DNA of 24,516 nucleotides from Byssochlamys sp. IMV 00236 (Eukaryota > Ascomycota > Eurotiomycetes > Eurotiales > Thermoascaceae): NCBI GenBank assembly GCA_001931875.2, contig MSJH02000080.1, forward strand, positions 1 to 24,516, in the 5' to 3' direction. Below are positions 1 through 9,100 of the stretch, piece after piece. The position numbers were made by a program, and so were the translations under genes. The notes beneath the pieces are model-generated. The model was not told the origin of the DNA. It saw only the letters and a program-made list of their open reading frames with translations, and ran no database searches. Position 1 is the stretch's first letter. Each line of letters starts with the position of its first letter.

Positions 1-623
1 TGATGTCGTTTTATTCAAACATATTTTTCTTTGTCGTCTTTTTACGCAAATAATTTTTTTATTTTATGATAACATTTTATAAAATTAATGTCAATAATTA
101 ATGAAAATACAGTACTACGGACGCTTCTTCTAGCTGCTACAAATACGATATCATCATAATTACACGTGTTCTTGTATCTTTGTTGATCAATTGACAACAT
201 AAAACTAGAACAAATAACAACATTTCTTTCTTCTTGAAAACAAACAAAACCAAGATGATGATTAGTTTTGTTGGTCTGCATCACAGATAATGGATAGAGG
301 TGCGCTCGAAGTATTAGTCTAATTTCTGGTGCATTTCCTGGTGCATATAGTTTTTCCTTTAAAATATGCGCATAATCGAACGCATAAAATAAAATTGCAT
401 AGATGCATTCTCAAAGCTTGTTAAAAAAGAAGTTGACGGCATAAAGCATATGTTTTGTCGTCATAAACAGTTTAAACTGCACAACAGCCAGTTAAGCTTG
501 AAATCTTTTTCAAAACTATAAATAACTCGCGACTTAATTCATATATTGTGTATCGAACTTGTATTAGAACGTTGATGAATAAAGACAGTAGAATAGGCAA
601 GTACATATTATAGGTCCAGGAAC

Positions 624-733
624 AACGAAGAAAGGGAGAGGGAGAGAAAGAATATAAGAGAGTAGATAGTAGAGGACAGAGAATAGAGGAAAGTGATCAG
701 AGGATAGAGGACATGGAAAAGAAAGTAAGGAAG
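624..733 (+). repeat. Purine-rich tract with degenerate AGAGGA-type repeats
   Basis: About 110 bases on the plus strand are almost entirely A and G, with recurring GAGAGGA, TAGAGGACA and AGAGGATA words. It is low-complexity DNA with no coding support. It could be a decayed simple repeat or part of an old mobile element, but nothing in the sequence decides this. Confidence 0.6.
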
Positions 734-780
734 AGGCTGATATGATGAGGCAATTCAATATATTATCCAATGACGAGGGA

Positions 781-830
781 ATCTTTCAGTCAAATATTGG
801 ATGGATAGGGGGCATCTTTCAGTCAAATAT
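781..830 (+). repeat. 17-bp direct repeat, 33-bp period
   Basis: The word ATCTTTCAGTCAAATAT occurs at 781-797 and again at 814-830. Both copies lie in the same frame of a 60-codon open frame, which would give a GIFQSNI repeat, but the frame has no other sign of being a gene. Confidence 0.75.
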
Positions 831-1138
831 CATGGAAAGGAGAATCGTAAAATACAACCAGATCAAAACAGCAGAGCAAAAACAATTGAGGGCAGAAAGA
901 CATCAGGTTTCAGTGAATAAATAACATAGTTCAATTATATTTCTTTTTTAAAGTGAATCAATAGTTTCATTATTACTTTATTGATCAAAAAGAGGAAAGG
1001 GGAAGCAGTAGTATTCTTGATAATGAAGTTCAAAAAAAGCAAACCTGTGCTCTTGTTTTGATTGGCAGGAATATCTCAGATAAGTAAAGGCCAATGACGT
1101 GAAGGTCCACTTTTTTCCCTTCTTCTTGTTTTTACGAC

Positions 1139-2484
1139 ATGCCAGAACCAGAGAAATTAGAAAGAAAGATTCACCCTTTACCCTTTCAGTTCTTATATCA
1201 GGAGATTCTGTGGGGTAAAATAGACAACTATTCTCTTTTTTTAATATCTAATATTATATATCAATATAGCCAATAGAACAGTCATTGCCGCTTCTACAGC
1301 AGCTGTTGTTGGCGTGATATCAGGTTATCCTGTAAAGTAATAAATATATGTACTCGTACAATCATCAGCTTATCTGCATATTATAGTTTGATTCTATAAA
1401 AACAAGACTTCAAACTCAACACTATGATTCTATCAAGGCATGTATCAAACAGACTTATAAGGAAGAGGGCATACAAGGGTTTTTTAGAGGCAAGTAAGCA
1501 TGAATGGATGATCTTATGTGTATTGACTGTATATAAAGGCATCATACCACCCTTGATTACAGTCAGTATCATCAAGTCTATATCATTTTCAGTTTACGAA
1601 CAATCCAAGGCATTTTGTAAACAGTACAGTCCAACAGTATTTGATCAAAATACACTACTATCAACCATGACCGTATCGACAACGGCAGGTTCAGTCAGTG
1701 GTGCGTTTATTGCTTCCCTAAGTTGCCCTTTTGAACTTGTCAAGATACAGAAACAGTTAGAATACTTACTGCAGGCCAGTAGTATTTCTACAGGTGATCT
1801 AGCCATGGTGCGTCCTGTGAATAACGACCTTAAACCCACTATCAATCGAACTGTAGGTGCGGGACTTCCTGTCACACCAACGTCTAGTCCCCCACAACCA
1901 AGAAATACCTCACCTTGCATAACACATAAGCGCACCATGTACACCTCGACGTCAAGTTGGCATTCTGCAAAAGAAATCTTAAAAAAGAGAGGGCCTCTAG
2001 GTTTATATAGCGGCTTTAGTCTTCACCTGGGTAATGTAAAGAAAAAAGCAGAATGATAAAGGAAAGTTTAAGAAGGAATTCTAATCGGACTGTTGTTGTT
2101 ATAATTACAGCAAGGGATGCTATCGGAACAGGTGTTTATTTTGGAGGCTATGAGACAACAAAGTACCTTCTAAGTCACCTACAAAACACAACAGCAGGAC
2201 CAGGTACGCAATTCCTTGCTGGGGGTATTTGTGGCATAATGTGTTGGATTGTGGTATTCCCGCTAGATCTTGTGAAGAGTTTAATCCAAAAAGAGATATT
2301 GCACCCATTCCCAAAGTACAAAAGCACAAAACAGTGTGTTCAAGAGATCTATCAACGAAATGGAATTGCTGGATTCTACAGAGGCATCTCGGTTACCTTA
2401 ATACGCGCTTTTCCTATTCATTCTTTAAACTTCTTGGTCTATGAACAAACACTGGTGCTTGTACGTCACTTGTCAAATCATTAG
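1139..2484 (+). CDS. Mitochondrial carrier family (SLC25) protein, 368 aa, 5 exons
   Basis: Exons are 1139-1214, 1270-1331, 1387-1489, 1539-2030 and 2111-2484; all phases join. The product has the three carrier repeats. Signature motifs are PFDSIK at residues 46-51, PFELVK at 144-149 and PLDLVK at 295-300, each followed by the usual matrix-helix and YxG/FxRG-type element (FFRG near 78-81, FYRG in repeat 3). Such proteins exchange metabolites across the mitochondrial inner membrane. The protein is longer than the usual 300 residues because repeat 2 carries a Ser/Thr/Pro-rich insertion of about 65 residues (about 155-220). Intron 3 (1490-1538) starts with GC, not GT: only this donor keeps the frame through the conserved FFRG-IIPP junction. 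The overall look is of the acylcarnitine/ornithine-like side of the family, but the substrate cannot be named from sequence. The start is the first ATG of an in-frame exon with a good donor. Confidence 0.88.
1490..1538 (+). other. GC-AG intron in the carrier gene
   Basis: The donor is AGAG|GCAAGT and the acceptor TATAAAG|GC. Splicing here gives an uninterrupted FFR-G-IIPP reading as expected for carriers. The GT at 1494 would shift the frame with the same acceptor. A TTGAC-like branch site lies at about 1523-1527. Confidence 0.75.
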
Positions 2485-2639
2485 AGCCCTTTTTTATTAT
2501 GAATGATCATAAATAGAGATACCCTTATACACATCCATATACTCCGCTTTGTGAAAAAAAAAAAAAAAAAAACGGGGCATGAATTGACTGACGCGACCTT
2601 CTCGCGCCTTTTATTCCATTGCTTTTCTACATAAAAAAT
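2485..2639 (+). promoter_or_regulatory. Short intergenic spacer between carrier and PARN genes
   Basis: The 155-bp spacer must hold the carrier 3' end and the PARN promoter. It contains a run of 19 A (2554-2572) and a small CGCGA/TCGCG inverted repeat at about 2593-2607. No clear TATA box is visible. Confidence 0.45.
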
Positions 2640-4494
2640 ATGGAGATTTTACGCCATCAGTTTCTCGACAAATTACCAGAAATTGAAAAAGCCATCAAAG
2701 AGTGCGATGTGATTGCAATAGATACAGAATTGTCTGGTGCATATTCTATTGTTTGTTTACTATTTCCCAAGCTTACATAAACGATATATAGGCCTTCATC
2801 GCCCTTTAGCTACTAAAAGACTTTATTCTCTTCAAGAACGTTACGAAGAATATAAGGAAGCGACTGAACGGTTTGTCATTATTCAGTTTGGCCTCTGTAC
2901 CTTTACCTGGGACTCAGCTGGTCGCTACATTGCTAAACCCTTCAACTTTTATATATTCCCTACAAGTGCCACAGGTACCGTTCACACCAATCGGCTCTTT
3001 ATGACACAGGCCCAGGCATTTGACTTCTTAGTCAAGCAGTCCTTCGACTTTAACAAGTGGGTCTATCAGGGTATTCCTTACCTCACTCGGGAAGAAGAAG
3101 AATTACATCGAAAAGAAGCAGCTAGAAGGATGAAAGATGATATACCTGATATTCCTCTTGATGATAAAGAGGTTCCATTTATGCAGAATGTTCGAAAGAT
3201 GATAGATGAATGGTTGGGGGATAGTCAAAGGGGGGAAGGAGTCAATATCGTAGCAAAAAACGCGTACCAGCGAAGACTTGTTTATCAAGAGGTCAGAAAT
3301 AAGTAAATAATCCCTTTATAGACTATAAAATGAGAAATACACAATTATTAAAAACTGTTGTCAAATAGATATGAAGACTTAACCGCCATAGGCATGCAAG
3401 GGTTTATTCGCGTTACCAAACTTACCAAGGAACAACAAGAGACACGTATGAAAGAAAGACTGGAAAAGATCGAAAGAGATTGCACGTTTGCTGTAGGATT
3501 CAGGAAAGTTATTGATATGATTTCAGAGTCGGGAAAGATGATTGTAGGCCACAACATGCTACTGGACGTGTCACATATGATAGGGCAGTTTGTTCAACCT
3601 TTGCCTGATACGCTTGAAGAATTTAAAACGTTGGCTCATAAATTGTTTCCAAAGTAAGTATAAAGAATAACAACAACAGAAACTAGTCAACTCATAGAGT
3701 GCAACCATAGCATGATTGATACCAAATACATGTGCGCAGTTGAACCTGAATTATATGTAAGTTGCTCATTTTTATGCACGTCAACGTTATGAACTGTCTC
3801 TTTATAGAAAATATTTGGTACAGCGACCGCATTGGAACAGCTGCGGTTTGAAACCAGTAGGGAGGCCTTTACCAATCCTCGTATTGATATGCATCCTCTG
3901 TTTCCTCGTTATCTGACTGAAAAGGCTCATGAAGCTGGTTATGACGCTTTCATGACCGGTTCTGCCTTCCTTAAGCTTGCATCTTATCTAGAACAATTGC
4001 GGTATCCGCTCGACAAGATAGCTGAAGAACCACGGGTAGAAAGAAAACCAAAAGTAGACAAATCATCAGACGATGAACAGGATAACTGGTATGAAGACGG
4101 TGAAGATGAAGAGGTCTACAACTACGGATCCACACGGGTCAACTTGTTCCTCGATACCCATACTGTCCATCCAGCGTTAAAGAACAGCCTTAATAAAAGC
4201 GTTCTGGTCAGATCTGCATTCGATTGCTTTGATTTTGTCAACGACGAAATAGTGATTAATCAAACGACTGCATTCCATGTTCAATCTGTAAGCGGTCATT
4301 TAGACATGGACAAGGCAAAAGAAGTGTTTATTAAGGCCGGTAAACATGTATTGGAGCGATATGACAGTAGTACCTGTTTCCTTGTATTTGAACAAATACC
4401 GCAACATTTTAACCTAGAACAATATAAAGACGAATTTATCATTACTCCAGTCGCTCAATATTATGAAAATATGAATACGCCACCTAGTAAATAA
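2640..4494 (+). CDS. PARN: PARN-type poly(A)-specific ribonuclease, 541 aa, 5 exons
   Basis: Exons are 2640-2736, 2792-3302, 3369-3653, 3711-3756 and 3808-4494. The product is a CAF1/DEDD-family 3'-5' exoribonuclease that trims poly(A) tails of mRNAs and maturing small RNAs. The catalytic residues can be seen: D28 and E30 in IDTELSG, D269 in GHNMLLD, H354 and D359 in HEAGYDAFMTG; D28 and E30 fall at the same residue numbers as in human PARN. FGLCTF, SFDFNKW and GIPYL blocks also match animal PARN closely. As in PARN, the nuclease fold is interrupted by an R3H-like segment (about residues 150-230). The C-terminal part after an acidic linker (about 395-415) is in the place of PARN's RRM but only weakly similar. 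Baker's yeast lacks PARN, so its presence fits a non-Ascomycete-yeast lineage. The start ATG is 12 codons before the conserved exonuclease core, usual for the family. Confidence 0.93.
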
Positions 4495-4541
4495 ACTTGC
4501 ACGCATTGTGCCTTCAAGGGTTTTTTGATGGTTTTAGCTCG

Positions 4542-4583
4542 GTTGTCATGGTAACAGTCTTCAAACTCAGTTGCTATGGTAAC
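4542..4583 (+). promoter_or_regulatory. Two tandem RFX X-box-like palindromes upstream of the PARP gene
   Basis: GTTGTCATGGTAAC lies at 4542-4555 and GTTGCTATGGTAAC at 4570-4583, 28 bp apart. Both fit the X-box inverted half-site pattern GTNRYC-AT-GGYAAC bound by RFX proteins. They stand 132-173 bp before the PARP start codon and about 65-105 bp before its TATA box. In budding yeast the RFX protein Crt1 represses DNA-damage-inducible genes through such sites; that this applies here is inference. Confidence 0.65.
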
Positions 4584-4646
4584 CATTGTCCACAGCCTCC
4601 TTTTGATGCATGTTGTACAAATTAATCAAGATTTATTTTTAAAAAG

Positions 4647-4654
4647 TATATAAA
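4647..4654 (+). promoter_or_regulatory. TATA box of the PARP gene
   Basis: TATATAAA lies 61 bp before the ATG at 4715, following an A/T-rich run and followed by a pyrimidine-rich leader. The position fits a fungal core promoter. Confidence 0.6.
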
Positions 4655-4714
4655 CGCAGGGTGTTTTCTTTTATTTCTTCAACTTTTTTAAAACATCATT
4701 TTAAGAAAAGTACA

Positions 4715-6171
4715 ATGTCACGAATTCCTTCAAAAACCCGTCGTAGCACTTCAAAAAAGACTTCATCAACAAAGGATCAAGTAACTAAACAATATTCTGC
4801 AAAAGCAACGTATCTGATTTATGTTTTCAATAGACTCGTACAATGAGCAAGTACTCGGCCAAAAAAAGATCTACTCGTGCTGATGGTAGAAAATCATCTG
4901 TTCGTGTTGTTGTCGAGAGAGAAGGTGGTGGACGTATAATGGATATCTCTGATTTCAAGATACAATCCGTAAGTGATTTGATCAGCCTATTGAGGCCCTG
5001 TATGTCTGATAAATTGTTGTTTAGGGTGAAAGACATTATTTGGTTCAACGCGAAGGAAATATTGATGTTAGATGGGAGACGGAGGAATCAATCGAGTCTT
5101 TGGATATCTTGTCTGCATACCAGGAAAGAGTTCTTCAGGAATCAGGTTATAACATCCGAGAAAGCGACAGGGTTGGTCCATCTCGTATTTCCAAAATCCG
5201 CGCAGTCATGGCGTTGAAGCGACCAGAATATGTGCAAGCAATTGGTGATAGTGATGATGAGGACCCTGTTGGCAACAAAAAAAGTGGCGCTAAACGCAGA
5301 AAGTCGTCAACAGATGGTAGGACCAGCGCTAAAAAAGGCAAGTCTGGTGGCGGTCGTATATCAAAAGCTGCTTTACGTTCTGCGGCTCAGGCACAGGAAA
5401 GGGTAGCCAGAAAGGTTCAAAGGGAATCGATGAATGTTGATGAAATCATGAAAAAAGTGCATTCTATTCATCGTAAAGATTGCTGTTTGGCTTGTGCTGC
5501 TGGCTGTTTTAAAGAATATCTTGAACATGACGATCTCAATGCTTTTGAAGCTGCTTTTGATGATACGGAGCATATTCCCAAACCGGATGCGGATAAATCG
5601 CATGGTATGGATATCTTTAAATACTCTATTGCCACCGGAAAAGAAGAGTTTACTCGCTTGATCAAGCAGAAACAGGAAGATACCAAGTTAAATTCTGCTA
5701 TACGACCCACAATTCCTACAAAATATACATCTCATTCTGTCAGTACCGGAAACAACTACGGAAAGGGTGCGTACAGAAAAATGTCTTACAGGTAAAAGAA
5801 TACATATAGTTCTATGCTCGGTTGCTTTTATTTATAATTTATACAGACAAGTCGAGGTGTCAAGAGGAAATAGACAAGGCGATACTGCGTTCTACCATGA
5901 GTATGGTTATGCCAAGGAACTCGTGTCATTTCACTCTAATTTGGACGCACAGGCTTATCGTTCTGAATTGTGTGAATTTATGCCTTATCTGTCGAATCCA
6001 ACTTTGCGTCAGCCTAACGCTATTCAAAACCTCAAGGTTCATACTCGAACTGGTCCCGCTGAAGTTTACTATGCGGTGGAGTCAGGAAATAGACAGCTAG
6101 CATCTGCGCTGATGGACTCGGATTTTTGTGGAAAGGCTCCTTTCAATACGGTTCATATTGAAACTCTAAAG
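4715..6171 (+). other. PARP N-terminal basic and linker region
   Basis: Residues 1-45 are rich in Lys, Arg, Ser and Thr and would suit nuclear import or DNA contact. Around residues 68-105 a segment beginning ERHYLVQREG and containing DVRWETEE looks faintly like a chromodomain-type small barrel, but this is only a visual impression. Further basic clusters (AKRRKSS and KKGKSGGGR) follow at about 150-180, then a helical stretch with a CCLAC cysteine cluster near residues 220-224. No catalytic motif is visible. Confidence 0.5.
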
Positions 6172-9100
6172 GTAAGCACACAATGCTTCATCCAATGACT
6201 TTTCTAAGCGTCCTGTACTTTTAGTTTATCAACGGAGAACCACTTTCAAATTATCGCAAAACGCAAATATTAAAATCAGCCTTTGATGCGAACAATCTCA
6301 CGCCACTCCATTGTGCTGCCATCAATCCCTCTGCCACTTATTTGAAAGAGCTTTATGAAGCGCTCGATGCTAGCGAAAGATCATGTTTTGACAGCTTTGG
6401 ACGAACTGTCATATTCTTTGCTGCTGCAAGTGAGACTAGTGCATGCTTGGAATATCTTCTTTCTCAAGGCGTTAACATTATGCAAACAGACAAGTACCGA
6501 TCTACTCCATTTATACAAGCTGTTCGATTTGGCAGGGCTCATAATGTTGAATTGATCATTAAGCACTTTAAGGAACAACATGATACTGATGCTTCTGTCA
6601 TCTTTCAAAACTTTGTCAAAAGCAAAACAAATGCACTCCATTTCGCTGCTATCTTTGGTTACGTAGAAACTTGCAAAGTCTTAATTCGTCACGGCTGTCC
6701 AGTTGATGCTGTTGAAAATATAGAAAAGCAAACACCCTTGATGTTTGCTGCAAGCTATGGTCATGTCGAATGTGTTCGCGTGCTGATAGAAGAAGGAAAA
6801 GCTGATATAGAGAAAACAGACAAGTTCTCAAAGAACGCGTTACATTTAGCTTGTGAATATGGTTGTCTTGAAGTTGTCAAGTACCTTTTGTCTCAAGGCT
6901 TAGATGCTGATGCATTGGATAGCTCAAGAAACAGTCCGGCTCATTATGCTGCTGCTTTTGGACACCTTGATATTCTACATTTACTGATACACTATGGTCA
7001 TGCTAATCCAGGGTTAAGCAACATATGGAGAACTACACCATGCTCGATCGCCAACACAAAGGGCCACGTTGGGATTGTAAAGTACTTGTTGAACTTGCCT
7101 GGCGGCCTCATCAACGTGAACTTCAAGAATGAACAGGGGCGTACTATGATTCAATCCACTATTGCTGAGCCCATTCTGCACGATCAAGACCAAGAGTTAA
7201 GTCTCAAAAAGTTCAAATTGCTCTTGTCTAAGAATGCTGACGTGAACAGCAAAGATATCAACGGTAGTAGCTTATAACGTTTGGAAGATATGTGTATTAA
7301 TAACATATGCTTCAAAAATAGGCGATACATGTTTTCACATCCTTGCAAAAGATACGACTTATATAAAATGCCTGCCAAAGCAGTTTAAGTCCTTTTATCG
7401 CAATAGAAACAAAAATTACAAGTTCCCCCCAGGCTGGAATATAAACATTCGACTTGAAACTGATGACGAAGATCGAATCAAATATCATATACAGCTTGCT
7501 AAACTGCTTTTGGAATACAATGCTGACATTCATATAAAAAATGAAGATGGAGAGACACCATTAGCTTCTGCCATGAGGTCCAATAATCATTACATGGTTG
7601 CGTTCTTGATTGAATCTGGTGCTAGTTATTGGAAGGATGTGGATCAGGATGGAAATAGTTTCTTTCACTACTTTCCCAGGTTTATTGCATATATTGATTA
7701 TTTGCAACCTCATCGTGAGATTGATACAGTGCAAAAGAACAGACTCATAAAGATCGCGGACTCTATCTGGCGTGCTATTGAAGCAGACTCCCTTCATGTG
7801 GAAGGGGCTCAATTGATGGTAAGGAGAAGAATATAGTGTTAATAACTCGACTTAAGTGATTCGTATAATTAGATAAATACTGTCAACAATGAAGGGTTCC
7901 CTCCTATCGTCTATGGTGTATATAATGCAATTAGAATGCAAAAAAAGGCTGTTACTCGAGAAAAAGACATGGTAAAGGCCTTTGTCCAGCATAAAAGCAC
8001 TTATCGTTATGGTAAAACATGGGAAGAAGCAGATAGTCACCATCATGTAAACTTGAAGTTTTGTTTTGACCAATGGGTAAAATAACTTTAGTATTCAAGT
8101 ATTACACCTCTAAATAGCTTGCTGATAGATTAAATACATGGAGCTTGTGGTTTCTAAATTTAGATGCAATATGAACCTTGCTGTTGCTTTACCAAAGAAC
8201 TATAAGAAAGAAAATCCACATGCAAAAATATCAGACTACCCTAAAAATACAGGCCACAACGCGCTGCATTTTGGTAAGTAATTATCGCTTCTGTTCAGCA
8301 AAGGCAGCTATATTGACGAATTATCATTTAGCCGCTTACACTCAATGTGCTGACCTTATTGTATTTCTTCTAAAATATGGTAGTAATCCAAACCTTAAGG
8401 TGAATGTTGAGGGCGTGCTTAGTAATACCGCTCTTTTGGGCGCTTATCACCAAAAGCAAGACAGGTTCCAGGAAGCTCCCGATCGAAGCTTACATACACT
8501 AGAAAAGTTAGAAAAGCAGTTTACTCTCGACAAACCAGATTTTACTGCCATGCTCAGCGAAACAGTCAAAGCCTTACTTCTTTATGGTGCTAGCCCATAC
8601 ATCACTAACTCAACTGGTTGTTCATCAATTATGAAGGCTACTATGAATATGGACATTAATAACCTTACAGAGATGCTAAAGGTGGCGCCTTCAAACGATG
8701 CTGATATAAATGTATGTGACGAATCCGGCTTCTCTGCTTTGATGACTGCTGTGGACATTGTCTCCAAGAATATAAATAAGAAGGAAGAACCTAATATCGC
8801 TGTTGTAAAGCTTCTATTACTTGCAAAGGCTGATCCTAATGCTCAATACGGGGACGGTGATACGGTCCTTATGAGAGTTATCAAAACTTGCCATGTGGAG
8901 TTGCTTAAAACAGTATTACAGTGTACGCAAGTTGACATTCAACATCAGATAAAGAATATACGTAAGTCATTTAGCAATACTATTTTTAATGTTGCATTAA
9001 CCTTTCTGTTATTTTTTAAAAAAACTAGACCGTGCTACCGCGTTGTCTATCGCTTGCTCTCTAAACTATGAAGGTGTAGTGGATACGTATGTCTCCTATC

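Larger units (their letters stand above)
1..1138. other. Intergenic region, no gene recognised
   Basis: I see no supportable gene. Short open frames exist on both strands (for example about 80 codons on the minus strand near 42-284 and 60 codons on the plus strand at 742-924), but none resembles a known family and none has convincing splice or start context. The stretch is AT-rich. It holds a purine-rich tract and a 17-bp direct repeat, listed separately. The last 100 bases or so should contain the promoter of the carrier gene that starts at 1139. Confidence 0.6.

Noticed and set aside
42..284. 80-codon open frame, minus strand
   Set aside because: AT-rich, no recognisable family, no splice or promoter context; not listed as a gene.
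742..924. 60-codon open frame with a GIFQSNI repeat, plus strand
   Set aside because: The repeat follows from a DNA-level direct repeat; no other coding evidence.
4781..4846. Read-through of PARP exon 1 to a stop near 4846, suggesting a small separate protein
   Set aside because: A GTAACT donor at 4781 and an AATAG acceptor at 4833 join exon 1 in phase to the next open exon, giving a continuous basic N-terminus.
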